DNA of 64,000 bases from JAWKUK01 sp964402175 (GCA_964402175.1 CAYOBN010000012.1:22128-86127), one strand, 5' to 3'; positions 51,814 to 63,886 are shown, counted from the stretch's first letter. A program made the numbers and translations. Notes: generated from the letters alone by a model not told the origin.

Positions 51814-53073
51814 TCACGATGCCTCGAGCCCACTGCGCTCGGCCCAGCGCAGCTTCGCCGAGCTCGAACGCGGGTTGCGGCGCCGCTCTTCGGGCGACGC
51901 TCGTTCGACACCGTCGCTGTGAGCGGAGTACACACCGGCGGCGAGGCCGCGCTCGAACGCGCGTTTGACGCGGCGGTCCTCCCCCGAGTGGAACGTCAAG
52001 AACACCGCGCGGCCGCCGGGTCGCAGCGCCGCGGGGAGCTGCGCCAGCAGACGATCGAGCACACCGAGCTCGTCGTTGACTGCGATACGGATGGCCTGGA
52101 AGACGCGGCGCACGCTCTGTTCGCGGGCCTCGTCGTCGAGGTGTGCGGGCAGCGCGGCGCGCACGGCTCGGGCCAGCGCCGTCGTCGTCCGAAGCGTCGG
52201 CCGCGGGCGGCTGTCAGGGCACAGCGCTGCGGCGACCGTGTCGGCGTACGGTTCGTCCGCGTCCTCACGGAGGCTCGTCGCGAGCTCCGTACGCGTGACC
52301 CGCGCCAGCCAATCCGCAGCGGAGAGTCCGCGCGCGGGGTTCATGCGCATGTCGAGCGGGCCCTCGAGCTTGAACGAGAAACCCCGCGCTGGATCGTCGA
52401 TCTGCATCGACGAAACACCGAGGTCCGCAAAGACGACGTCGACGCCGTCCGTCCAACCGAGCTCTGGCAGCACGCTCTGCAGCGCCGCGAAGTTGGTGCG
52501 GCGCGTGACGAGCCGCGCAGCGCCCGACGGCGCCGCCTCCGAGCGCTCCACGAGGCATCTCTCGAGCCGCGCGGTGGTGCGCGCGAGGGTCTCCGGGTCC
52601 TGATCGAGACCGAGCAGCGTCCCGGCATACGGGGCGATCCGCGCGAGGATCTGCTCGGCGTGGCCGCCGTGGCCGAGGGTGACGTCGGCGACACGCGGCG
52701 CGCCATCCGCGCGACTCCGCAGCCAGGACGCGTCGTCGAGCTGCGCAGCGCGAAGGCACTCGTCGACGAGGATCGGCACGTGCTGGCCGGCGGGCGTCTG
52801 GCCGCGTTCGAGCACACGCTCGATCGCGTCGGGATAACGCTCGGGCGCGAGCTCCTTGTACTTCTCGCGGAAGCGGCGCGGGTGCGTGCCACGGTAGCGC
52901 TCACGCCGACGCCGCTCGGGCGGAGGTGTGTCGGCAGGCCCTTCGGGCGGGTCAGGAGAGGTCGGTGCCACGCGCGCGGATTGGTACCACGCGGAGGCGC
53001 CCGTCTCCGACGCGATCTCGCCAGTTCTCGGCCGAATCTGTGCGGGAGCGGCCGCGTTCGCGCTCGCATGCAC
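51814..53073 (-). CDS. rsmH: 16S rRNA (cytosine1402-N4)-methyltransferase
   Basis: 419 residues, about 100 longer than E. coli RsmH because of an N-terminal extension. The extension ends in RYRGTHPRRFREKYKELAPE and then GQTPAGQHVPILVDECL, where the conserved enzyme begins. SAM-binding and catalytic motifs are intact: TLGHGGHAEQIL, LGLDQDPETL, FADLGVSSMQIDDPARGFSF and FLTFHSGEDRRVKRAF. It methylates N4 of C1402 in the ribosomal P-site. It is usually in the dcw cluster (mraZ-rsmH-ftsL); here it stands alone, as often in Planctomycetota. The exact start is uncertain. Confidence 0.95.
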   Translation of the reverse strand: MHASANAAAPAQIRPRTGEIASETGASAWYQSARVAPTSPDPPEGPADTPPPERRRRERYRGTHPRRFREKYKELAPERYPDAIERVLERGQTPAGQHVPILVDECLRAAQLDDASWLRSRADGAPRVADVTLGHGGHAEQILARIAPYAGTLLGLDQDPETLARTTARLERCLVERSEAAPSGAARLVTRRTNFAALQSVLPELGWTDGVDVVFADLGVSSMQIDDPARGFSFKLEGPLDMRMNPARGLSAADWLARVTRTELATSLREDADEPYADTVAAALCPDSRPRPTLRTTTALARAVRAALPAHLDDEAREQSVRRVFQAIRIAVNDELGVLDRLLAQLPAALRPGGRAVFLTFHSGEDRRVKRAFERGLAAGVYSAHSDGVERASPEERRRNPRSSSAKLRWAERSGLEAS

Positions 53074-53264
53074 TGCGCGTACCCTCCAGCAGGGCGCTTC
53101 CGATGGCGCCGGGACGTCGTGCGCAGGCTCCCAAGGCGGCTCGTCCGCCCAACGGCCGCCGCGCCGCCGATCGTGGGGGGGCGCGACACGGTGCAGATGT
53201 CGGCAGTCATCGCTCGCGTGGGCGCACGCTCGCCCTGCGGCCCGCGGAGGTTACGCTCTCCCCC

Positions 53265-54035
53265 GTGCAGCTCCGCAACGTCGAGGTCACGCGCTACGTC
53301 ACGCCGCTCCGCGAGGGCGGCTCCATGCCCGCGATCGTCGAAGCCGACGATGACGGGCTCTACGTCGTGAAGTTCCGCGGCGCAGGTCAAGGGACACGCG
53401 CGCTCGTCGCGGAGCTCGTCGCGGGCGCCATCGCCGAGGCGCTCGGGCTGCCGTTGCCCGAGCGCGTGTTCGCCGCCCTCGACGGCGACCTCGGACGCAC
53501 CGAGGGAGACCCTGAGATCCAAGCCCTCATCCGCGCCAGCGCCGGCACGAACCTCGCGCTCGATTACCTCCCCGGCGCGGCGAACTTCGACGCCGCAGTG
53601 GACACGGTCGATGCGGACCTCGCCTCGCGGATCGTCTGGTTCGATGCGTTTGTCAGCAACGTCGACCGCACCGCGCGGAACCCGAACCTGATGGTCTGGC
53701 ACCGCCGTACGTGGCTGATCGATCACGGGGCGGCGTTCTACTTCCACCATCGTTGGGACGGTGATCCCGCGGGCGCGGCGGACCCCTTCGCGCGGATCCG
53801 CGAGCACGTGCTGTTGCCCGCGGCGACGCGGCTCGTCGAGGTCGACGCCGACCTCGCGCCGCGCCTCGACGAAGCCCGCTTCCGAGCCATCCTCGCGGCC
53901 GTTCCCGATGATTGGCTCGCAGCGCCGGGCGCCCACGGCGATCCCGCGCAGCAGCGCGCTGCGTACGTGACGTACCTCACGCGCCGCCTCGCGCTGCGCG
54001 CTCACTTCGTCGAGGAGGCGCGCCGTGCCCGGTGA
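53265..54035 (+). CDS. HipA-like kinase-fold protein
   Basis: 256 residues from GTG 53265, after GCGGAGG. YVTPLREGGSMPAIVEADDD, GLYVVKFRGAGQG (nucleotide-binding strand with Lys), RALVAELVAGAIAEALGLPL, WFDAFVSNVDRTARNPNLMV and WLIDHGAAFYFHH show the small HipA-like kinase domain family; N-V-D-R-T-x-x-N is the catalytic loop and the Asp in IDHG the metal ligand. The downstream DUF3037 gene overlaps by 11 bp, and this pair recurs widely in bacteria by my knowledge. Role unknown, possibly toxin-antitoxin-like. Confidence 0.85.
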   Translation: MQLRNVEVTRYVTPLREGGSMPAIVEADDDGLYVVKFRGAGQGTRALVAELVAGAIAEALGLPLPERVFAALDGDLGRTEGDPEIQALIRASAGTNLALDYLPGAANFDAAVDTVDADLASRIVWFDAFVSNVDRTARNPNLMVWHRRTWLIDHGAAFYFHHRWDGDPAGAADPFARIREHVLLPAATRLVEVDADLAPRLDEARFRAILAAVPDDWLAAPGAHGDPAQQRAAYVTYLTRRLALRAHFVEEARRAR

Positions 54036-54414
54036 CCTCTACGACTACGCCGTGGTGCGCGTCGTCCCGCGCGTCGACCGCGAGGAGTTCATCAACGCAG
54101 GCGTCGTCCTCTCCTGCGAAGCCCGCGACTTCCTCGACGTGCGCCTGGCGCTCGACGAAGCCCGCCTCGTCGCGCTGTTCCCAGGCGTCGACGTCGCGGC
54201 CGTGATGCGTCACCTCGAAGGTTTCCAGCGCGTCGCCCGCGGCCTCCCCGAGGCCGGCCCCCTCGCCGACCAACCCCGCCGCGCGCGCTTCCACTGGCTG
54301 ACCGCGGTCCGCAGCGCCCTGGTCCAGACCTCGACCGTCCACATGGGCCGCACCGCCGACCCATCGGCGACCCTGAGCCGCCTGGTCGAGCGCCTCGTGC
54401 AGACCCCGGACTGA
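54025..54414 (+). CDS. DUF3037 family protein
   Basis: 129 residues from GTG 54025, overlapping the HipA-like gene by 11 bp. YDYAVVRVVPRVDREEFINA followed by GVVLSCEARDFLDVRLALDE is the characteristic start of DUF3037, and RARFHWLTAVRSALVQTSTV followed by HMGRTADP is its conserved end. Biochemical role unknown; constant pairing with HipA-like kinases suggests it regulates or is a target of that kinase. Confidence 0.88.
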   Translation: MPGDLYDYAVVRVVPRVDREEFINAGVVLSCEARDFLDVRLALDEARLVALFPGVDVAAVMRHLEGFQRVARGLPEAGPLADQPRRARFHWLTAVRSALVQTSTVHMGRTADPSATLSRLVERLVQTPD

Positions 54415-54647
54415 GCGCGCCGCGGGCTGCGATTCCGTTCCTGTGCAGCGGGGCGAACTGCGGACATGTTCGCGCCCGCTCCGATCGCTGCGTCGCGAAA
54501 CCGGTACGAGGATCCCAGGCTCTGCTGGACCTCGACGGGACCCTCGCGCGCCACTTCGTTCCGCTCACCTTCCATCGCGCTGGCGTTGACCGTCGCGGTG
54601 TGCGGAGCGGTGTGGCTGCTGTGCGCTCGCGCAGCGCGCGCGGTCCC

Positions 54648-55739
54648 TCACTGCAGCGGCAGCGCGATCCCAGACGTGAAGTTCGACGTCGGCGCGCCAC
54701 CGACGGCGTCCCGGTACCAGGCTTGGAAGTGCCAGGTCTCGCCCGCGGCTCCCGCGACTGGACCCGACGGCTGCGGGAGTCGGGTCAGGTCGAGGGTCAG
54801 CGCGATCGTGCCCGAGGTGCCGGAGCTCTGGATCTGGCCCGGGCCCACGAAGCGGCCGATCGCGCTGCCGAGGCAGAGGTTGCCCGCGCTGCCGCCGGGT
54901 TGGGCGATGAAACCCGGTGTGCGGCTCGTCAGGAAGAACCCGAAAGACTGCTGCGGGAGAGCCGCGGCGCGCACCACGACGTCGTTCTGAGCTGCGAGCG
55001 GGCTACCGCTGAGAGCGATGGTCGCGCTCGCTCCGGTCGAATTCGGTGCCGCTGGCGTGCAGTACGCCGCCCCGATCCCGGCGCTCTCCAGGACCAGGTT
55101 GTCGAGGCGCAGCACGTGGTTCCCGAACCAGCCTCCGCCGTTGTAGGGGGTGTTCATCGCCAGCCCGACGAAGTCGACGTCCTGGATCACGGTGTTCCAG
55201 AGCGTGTCGTCGTCGACACCCAGGTTCGGGCTGTTCGGCAGGGCGGCTGCGAACCAGTTGGCTGGCAGCACGCTGGAATTGCTCGGCAGCGCGACCTGGA
55301 ACGTGGTCCACGGGGAACTGCCGAACTGGAACACGTCTCCGGTCGCTACCCAGACCCAGGTGTCGTCGGTGACGTTCGTGCGAGTGCCGTTGTCACTACC
55401 GAGCACGAGCTGCAGGCGTGTGCCGAAGTTCGACGCGCCCATCACGACCTCGCGGTCATAGCGGAACCCGGTCACGTTCGCGCTGCGGAGGTTCCCGCGC
55501 CAGGGGTGCCCTACGGCGCCGGGCACGATCGTGCGCACGGGGAAGCTCGAACCGCCACCCGCGACGGTCATCTCGATGCAGCCGCCGGGATTGCCGCCGG
55601 AGTTGAGGTGGGTGGCGGCGAGCGTGAAGTCAGGGCCCCACTGGTTCGGGTTGCCCGTCGAGAAGTCCTCCGAGATCACCTGTGCGCCCGCAGAGCTGGT
55701 GAACGCGAGGGCGAGGATCAGGATGTTGCGGCGTTGCAT
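54648..55739 (-). CDS. Secreted beta-sandwich protein with shared C-terminal module
   Basis: 363 residues from ATG 55739: signal peptide 1-20 (LAFTSSAGAQ). Residues 22-218 form a laminin-like/choice-of-anchor beta sandwich (ISEDFSTGNPNQWGPDFTLA, SANVTGFRYDREVV, WTTFQVALPSN, VDFVGLAMNTPYNGGGWFGN, HVLRLDNLVLE). The shared module is near-consensus from Cys227 (YCTPAAPNSTGASA, FGFFLTSRTPG, LCLGSAIGRFVGPGQI with Cys289, TWHFQAWYRD). Same domain plan as 26479-27537. Lies 250 bp downstream of the carB end; 54415-54647 shows no gene. Confidence 0.88.
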   Translation of the reverse strand: MQRRNILILALAFTSSAGAQVISEDFSTGNPNQWGPDFTLAATHLNSGGNPGGCIEMTVAGGGSSFPVRTIVPGAVGHPWRGNLRSANVTGFRYDREVVMGASNFGTRLQLVLGSDNGTRTNVTDDTWVWVATGDVFQFGSSPWTTFQVALPSNSSVLPANWFAAALPNSPNLGVDDDTLWNTVIQDVDFVGLAMNTPYNGGGWFGNHVLRLDNLVLESAGIGAAYCTPAAPNSTGASATIALSGSPLAAQNDVVVRAAALPQQSFGFFLTSRTPGFIAQPGGSAGNLCLGSAIGRFVGPGQIQSSGTSGTIALTLDLTRLPQPSGPVAGAAGETWHFQAWYRDAVGGAPTSNFTSGIALPLQ

Positions 55740-55989
55740 GGGGGAGTCGGGCAGAGGCGCCCGCGAGGGCTGATGTGGAGCGGCGTCCGGCCAGCGGGTC
55801 GGTCGGACTCGAGCGGTGGGCTCGGACCTGGATGGTGCCGAGCCCTCGCCGGACGAATGCGTGTTCGAGCAACGCGCCGTGACGCGGGAACCCCAGCGCC
55901 CGGCACGATGACCAAGGCCAGCGCGCTTGGGGCAGCTCGCCGTCGACTCCGATGGAGCGCCATCGCCCGAGTCGAGGCGAGCCACCGAC

Positions 55990-59214
<3,225 letters not shown>

Positions 59215-59369
59215 GCGCGGCGGCTTTCGGTGGAGGGTGCGGAGGAGCGGGGGGGGCGCCCGGGCGCGTGTGTGCAGACTTCCGTCCGCTGCGCCCAAAC
59301 TGCCCAAGGATCACCGATCCCTGGGCGAGAATCCAGCCCTGCGGCTGTCCGCCGCGCCCCGGGCGCCTG

Positions 59370-59386
59370 TGTCTCAGGCTGAGACG
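59370..59386. promoter_or_regulatory. 17-bp palindrome upstream of carB
   Basis: TGTCTCA-GGC-TGAGACG, 6 of 7 positions paired, in the 183-bp gap between carB and the membrane protein gene. Same form as the sites at 5155, 45255 and 63856. Confidence 0.55.
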
Positions 59387-59397
59387 CGGCCCCCGCG

Positions 59398-60498
59398 TCA
59401 GCCTAGCGCCCACAGGAGCGCCTGCACCGCACACAGGGCCGCCGCCGCCAGCCCCTCGCGGCGCCGGTCGCCGATGCGGTTCAGCCCGTCCGCCAGGCCC
59501 AGCGCCATCACGGGCACGAGGAAACACCCCACCGGCCCCGCGCTCGGCTGGCCCACCACCATGGGCGCCAGCGCCACGAGGCACCACGGCACGACCCAGC
59601 GCGGCGCGCGCTGGCCCTGGGCATCGCGGCGCGCGAAGAGCAGCGCGTAGAGCCCGAAGAGCGCTGCGCCGAAGCTCGTCAGCAGCCACGCGGGCCACGC
59701 GAACCAGCCGCGCGCGCTCGGCACTGCGCCCGCGAGCGTGCGCTCGACGAAGTGCCCGACGCGCACCGCTTCGTCCGGGCCGCGCAGACCGATCGCGACC
59801 GACACCGACACGACGCAGAACACCGAGAAGAACGCGACCGGCGCTTCGGCCCGGCGCGCCGGGTGGCGCGCCACGGCCCACGCCACCGCGGGCAGCAGCA
59901 GCACCGTCTCGGGCCGCAGGAGCGTGCCGAGCCCGAGCAGCAGGATCGCGCGCCACGTGTAGTCGCGCGGAAACGTCTCCTTGAGCTGCAATAGCGACGC
60001 GAGCAGCGCAGTGGATGCAAAGACCCCGGGCGCGAAGTCCGACGGCGATGTCGCACCGGCCCACGCCACTGGCGCGAAGAACGCAGAGAGCGTCGCGGGC
60101 ACGCTCGCGCGGCGGCGGAAGCCGAGGCCCCGCAGCAGCCCGAGCATCAGCGCGAGGCCGATCCCGAAGGTCGTCGCTGCGATCGCGCGCAGCGCGACGT
60201 CGGGGCTGCACCCCGTCGTCAGGGTCAATCCGCGCGCCAGCGGCAGAAGCAACCCGTGGGTCGTCACCGGCTCACCGGCGAGCCGCCGCGCCACGTCGTC
60301 GGGCCCCAGCGGCGCCGCGCTCGGCAGCGCAAACGCGAGCGCCCCGAAGGCCGCGCCGAGCAGCCACTCCTGCGAGCGCTCGAGGCGCTCCAGCGCGCGC
60401 GCCGCGCGCCGCAGCCGGAACACGAGCCGCCGTCGTCGCCCCGGTAGGTCCGGCGCAGCGAGCTCGCTGTCGACGTGGGCGGCGGGCAGCTCGGTCAC
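59398..60498 (-). CDS. Polytopic membrane protein (possible glycosyltransferase-C-like)
   Basis: 366 residues from GTG 60498, which overlaps the aroB stop by 4 bp (GTGA). After a basic stretch (PGRRRRLVFRLRRAARAL) about nine hydrophobic segments follow. GPDDVARRLAGEPVTTHGLL between helices 1 and 2 and SPSDFAPGVFASTALLASLL are suggestive of GT-C type enzymes that use lipid-linked sugars, but the diagnostic acidic pair is not secure. Last gene of a four-gene coupled operon. Confidence 0.7.
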   Translation of the reverse strand: MTELPAAHVDSELAAPDLPGRRRRLVFRLRRAARALERLERSQEWLLGAAFGALAFALPSAAPLGPDDVARRLAGEPVTTHGLLLPLARGLTLTTGCSPDVALRAIAATTFGIGLALMLGLLRGLGFRRRASVPATLSAFFAPVAWAGATSPSDFAPGVFASTALLASLLQLKETFPRDYTWRAILLLGLGTLLRPETVLLLPAVAWAVARHPARRAEAPVAFFSVFCVVSVSVAIGLRGPDEAVRVGHFVERTLAGAVPSARGWFAWPAWLLTSFGAALFGLYALLFARRDAQGQRAPRWVVPWCLVALAPMVVGQPSAGPVGCFLVPVMALGLADGLNRIGDRRREGLAAAALCAVQALLWALG

Positions 60499-61634
60499 GG
60501 TGCCAGCAGCTCCTCCAAGCGGGCCCGCTCGATCGGAACGCCGGGCACGAGCTCGCCCGCGCGCCGGACGAGGACGAACTCCGGTGCTCCGACGGCGCCC
60601 TTCTTGTCGTGGTCGAGCCCCGCGAGCACCGCGCCCACGTCGCACCGCCACCCATACCGCGCGCACAGCGTCGCGAGGTCGGGCGCGATGCCGAGCGCGC
60701 GGGCGAGCGCCGCGTAGCGCGCGGGCAGCTCCGCGTCTTCGAGCACACTGGCGCGCGCGCTGGCCGCGAGCGCGAGGCCGATGCCCGCAGCCACCGCTTC
60801 GCCGTGGGGCAGCGCGCCGAATCCCGCTGCATGTTCCAGCGCGTGGCCGAAGGTGTGCCCGAGGTTCAAGACGCGGCGCAGACCGCGCTCTTCGGGGTCC
60901 TTTGCGACGACGTCTGCTTTGACGCGCGCAGCGTCCGCCGCGAGCGCAGCGAGCGCCTCGGGGTCACGGTCGGCCGCCGCTCGCGCCCGCGCTTCGAGGC
61001 GCACGAGCTCGCGCTCGCCGCCGACGAGCGCAGACTTCGCGACTTCGCCGAGGCCCGAGCGGAGCTCGTGCTCCGGCAGCGTCGCGAGGACCTCTGCATC
61101 CGCGAGCACCGCGCTCGGCTGATGGAACGTCCCGACCAGGTTCTTGCCACTGCTCACGTTGACCGCGGTCTTGCCGCCGATGGCCGCGTCCACTTGCGCG
61201 AGCAGCGTCGTCGGCACGTGCACGACATCGAGCCCGCGCTTCCAGAGGGACGCCGCGAGGCCACCGAGGTCCGTCACCGAGCCGCCGCCGAACGTGACGA
61301 GGCACGAGCGGCGCGAGCACCCGGTCGCAGCCAGGAACTCCAGCACACGCTCGAGCTCTGCCCACGTCTTACACGCCTCGCCGCCTTCGACCTCGTGGCG
61401 CGGCGCGTCCGTCAAACCCGTGAGCCGCGCGCTGTGCAGGCGCCACACGTCGCGGTCCGCCAGCACCACGACGCGGTCGCGTGCGCCGCCGCTCGCTGCG
61501 GGCCGCCGCGCCGTTTCGGCGGCGCGCTCGAGCACTCCGCGCCCGAAGACGACGGAATACGCCGCCGATGCGCGCTCGGTGCGCGGCACCTGCACGACGT
61601 CGATGCGCTCGGTCCTCTGCGCTCCGCCCGTCAC
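60495..61634 (-). CDS. aroB: 3-dehydroquinate synthase
   Basis: 379 residues. Converts DAHP to 3-dehydroquinate, step two of the shikimate pathway, with NAD and zinc. NAD-binding FGGGSVTDLGGLAAS (115-129), VPTTLLAQVDAAIGGKTAVN, KNLVGTFHQP, and zinc ligands Glu197 (GLGEVAKSAL), His260 (NLGHTFGHALE) and His277 (LPHGEAVAAG) are all present. ATG overlaps the preceding stop by 4 bp and the next gene starts within its stop, so expression is coupled at both ends. Confidence 0.97.
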   Translation of the reverse strand: MTGGAQRTERIDVVQVPRTERASAAYSVVFGRGVLERAAETARRPAASGGARDRVVVLADRDVWRLHSARLTGLTDAPRHEVEGGEACKTWAELERVLEFLAATGCSRRSCLVTFGGGSVTDLGGLAASLWKRGLDVVHVPTTLLAQVDAAIGGKTAVNVSSGKNLVGTFHQPSAVLADAEVLATLPEHELRSGLGEVAKSALVGGERELVRLEARARAAADRDPEALAALAADAARVKADVVAKDPEERGLRRVLNLGHTFGHALEHAAGFGALPHGEAVAAGIGLALAASARASVLEDAELPARYAALARALGIAPDLATLCARYGWRCDVGAVLAGLDHDKKGAVGAPEFVLVRRAGELVPGVPIERARLEELLAP

Positions 61635-63022
61635 GGTTGGGTCGCACCCGCGAGCGTCGCCCGCTGACGCCGCGCGCGCCGGCGCTGGACGAGCGCCTCT
61701 TGCAGCTCCTGCGACTTCTTCTTGTCGGAGCGCAGCAGCAGGAAGATCGACAACACGACGAGCGCCGTCAGTCCGAAGACGAACATCAGGATCACACCAG
61801 TCACCTTGTCCGGCGGCGGAACGAACGGGCGGATGTCGGCCAGGACGAACAGCGGCGCGCGGCCGGGTTCACCGCCGACCTTCTCGTACACCTCGTTGCG
61901 CAGGAACCAGCCGCGGGCTTCGACGAACTGCGCTTGCTGCGGATCGTCCCACGCGGCGAGGTTCGGCATGTCGAACGGCGCGATCCACTGCACGACGCCG
62001 ACGGGCGCGCGCCACATCACGTTGCCGATCCACCCGAAGGTCCAGCGGTCCACACCGAGCGGGTTCTCGGGCGCGGGCTCGCTGAGCGTGCCCATGTTGC
62101 GCGAGACCGGGAAACGCACCGCGATGCCGCGGTGTGTGTCGCCGTCTTCGAAGATCCGACCGAGCAGCGCTTGATCGACCTCGGGCGCGCTCGCCCAGTC
62201 GGTCTCGGCGCCGAGCTGCTGCGCGCGCGCCATGAGCTGCCACAGGGCCGCCTCGGGCCGCGGGTGCAGTTGGCCGAGCGCGTCGTCCTGCACTTCGGCG
62301 AGCGCTGGCGCGGCGCGCGCCGTGCCCGCGTCGATCGGCGCGAACGAGCGCACCGGGCGATACCCGAGCAGCAGCGGCCCTTCGACGAGTTGACCCGCGA
62401 CCTGACGCCGGTACAGCTTGAAGAAGAGCCCGTCCATGCGCAGGTAGTCGCCGACCTCGACGGTGTCGTCGATGCCTGCGGCGTGCACCGGCGGCATCGC
62501 GAAGAGCGCGTGCGCGATCACGCCGTCGCCGCTCCGCAGCGTCACGAGCCAGTCGTCGGCGGTACCGCCTTCGCGGCGGCGTCGCTCCAGGTCCAGCACC
62601 TCGCCGCGCGCGCGGAACGCCTCGAGTCGGTGCGCATCCGGCGCCGCGGCGAGCTCCGCCGCGCGCGCCCCGTCGAGCGCGCGTAGGCCCAGCGCGCGCA
62701 GGAGCTGCTCGGTCTGTTTGCGCGCGTACGCAAACGTCGGCACGAGCGCTTCCACGTCGAGCGCCAGACGCGCTTCGGGCGTGCCGTCCTGCACCTTCGC
62801 CAGCACCGCTTCGTCTTCGAACGGCAGCGGCGCGATGGGGAGCTCGGGCGGCGCCGGCGCCGGCGGCACCATCGAGACGGGCGCCGTGCCCGCTGTGAAC
62901 GTCGGCGACAGGAAGTACGCGGCACCGATCAGCACGGCGCCGACGGCGAAGACGATGACCCGCCGCTTGTCGCGGCGCGCCATCTGCTGGGCCTCTTCGA
63001 GCGTGTAGCGGTGCATCTTCAT
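61631..63022 (-). CDS. Bitopic membrane protein of unknown function
   Basis: 463 residues from ATG 63022 (MHRYTLEE at 63016 also possible). A basic N-terminus (ARRDKRRVIVF) precedes helix 1 (about 22-38); a second helix (VTGVILMFVFGLTALVVLSIFLLL) lies near the C-terminus, followed by a charged tail (RSDKKKSQELQEALVQRRRA). The 370-residue extracytoplasmic loop contains two similar segments with W/F-rich strands (GDYLRMDGLFFKLYRR, FVEARGWFLRNEVYEKVGG) preceded by VIAHALFAMPP / GIAVRFPVSRNM, suggesting a duplicated domain. Coupled by 4-bp overlaps to the peptidase C26 and aroB genes. Confidence 0.72.
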   Translation of the reverse strand: MKMHRYTLEEAQQMARRDKRRVIVFAVGAVLIGAAYFLSPTFTAGTAPVSMVPPAPAPPELPIAPLPFEDEAVLAKVQDGTPEARLALDVEALVPTFAYARKQTEQLLRALGLRALDGARAAELAAAPDAHRLEAFRARGEVLDLERRRREGGTADDWLVTLRSGDGVIAHALFAMPPVHAAGIDDTVEVGDYLRMDGLFFKLYRRQVAGQLVEGPLLLGYRPVRSFAPIDAGTARAAPALAEVQDDALGQLHPRPEAALWQLMARAQQLGAETDWASAPEVDQALLGRIFEDGDTHRGIAVRFPVSRNMGTLSEPAPENPLGVDRWTFGWIGNVMWRAPVGVVQWIAPFDMPNLAAWDDPQQAQFVEARGWFLRNEVYEKVGGEPGRAPLFVLADIRPFVPPPDKVTGVILMFVFGLTALVVLSIFLLLRSDKKKSQELQEALVQRRRARRQRATLAGATQP

Positions 63023-63753
63023 GGCGTCGGAATCAGCGTGGAGGTGCGGCGCGCGGCGCGGCGGCGCGCAGCGGCGATGAAGGCGTCGAAGAGGCGCGCG
63101 TGGGGGCCCTCGGCCTCGGAGAGCTCGGGGTGCCACTGCACCCCGACGGCGAAGTCGCGGCCGGGGTGCTCGAGGGCCTCGACGAGGCCCTCGGGGTCGC
63201 GCGCGCTCACCTGCCACGGTGCGGGCACATCGGCGATGGCTTGGTGGTGCCGCGAGATCACTTCAGAGGCCTCTACCCCGGCCGCCGCGGCGAGTTTCGA
63301 GCCGGGCTCGATGTGCACGGTGTGGCGCGCCGAGTCGCGGTGCTCGAGCTGGCCCGGCCACTGCTCCGGTAGGTGCTGCAGGAGCCGCGCCCCCGCGAGC
63401 AACCCGAGGCACTGCATCCCGTAACACACCCCGAAGACCGGCAGGTCCGCCGCGAGCGCGAGCCGCGCCAGGTCGAGGTCGAAGGCCTGCTTCTCGAGCG
63501 GCGTCGGCACCGCGGTCGGGTGGGTGGGCCCGAGGCCGAGCGCCTCGGTCTGGAAGTCGTCCCCGCCGGTCAGGAGCACCCCGTCGGCGGCCGCGAGGGC
63601 CGCTGCGAGGTGCGCGCGGTCGGTCAGCGGCGGCAGGGCGAGCCCCAGCCCGCCCGCCGCGGCGATGCGCTCCGCGTAGCGCATGTAGAGCTTCAACCAG
63701 GGCCGCTCCCCGGTCTCGAGGGTGCCGTTGATGAGGATGAGGGGCCGCTCCAC
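63019..63753 (-). CDS. Class I glutamine amidotransferase-like peptidase C26
   Basis: 244 residues from GTG 63753. The peptidase C26 (PuuD/gamma-glutamyl-GABA hydrolase) fold shows LLTGGDDFQTEALG, FGVCYGMQCLGLLAGARLLQ with nucleophile Cys110, ISRHHQAIADV, and GVQWHPELSE with His208 and Glu210, a complete triad. Such enzymes hydrolyse gamma-glutamyl bonds; the substrate is not predictable, and location with aroB does not suggest putrescine catabolism. First gene of the operon; palindrome at 63856-63872 lies 103 bp upstream. Confidence 0.88.
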   Translation of the reverse strand: MERPLILINGTLETGERPWLKLYMRYAERIAAAGGLGLALPPLTDRAHLAAALAAADGVLLTGGDDFQTEALGLGPTHPTAVPTPLEKQAFDLDLARLALAADLPVFGVCYGMQCLGLLAGARLLQHLPEQWPGQLEHRDSARHTVHIEPGSKLAAAAGVEASEVISRHHQAIADVPAPWQVSARDPEGLVEALEHPGRDFAVGVQWHPELSEAEGPHARLFDAFIAAARRRAARRTSTLIPTP

Positions 63754-63855
63754 CGCGCCATTATGGGCTACCCGCGTCCGCTGTGCGGCCCCAGGGCCCA
63801 CCCTGGCCCGACGCTGGCCCGACGCTGGCCCGACGCTGGGGGCCCGATGTCGCGG

Positions 63856-63872
63856 TGTATCAGGATGAGACG
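63856..63872. promoter_or_regulatory. 17-bp palindrome upstream of peptidase C26-aroB operon
   Basis: TGTATCA-GGA-TGAGACG, 5 of 7 positions paired, between the stop of the YyaL-type gene (63887) and the start at 63753. Confidence 0.5.
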
Positions 63873-63886
63873 CGCCCCGAGCGCCC

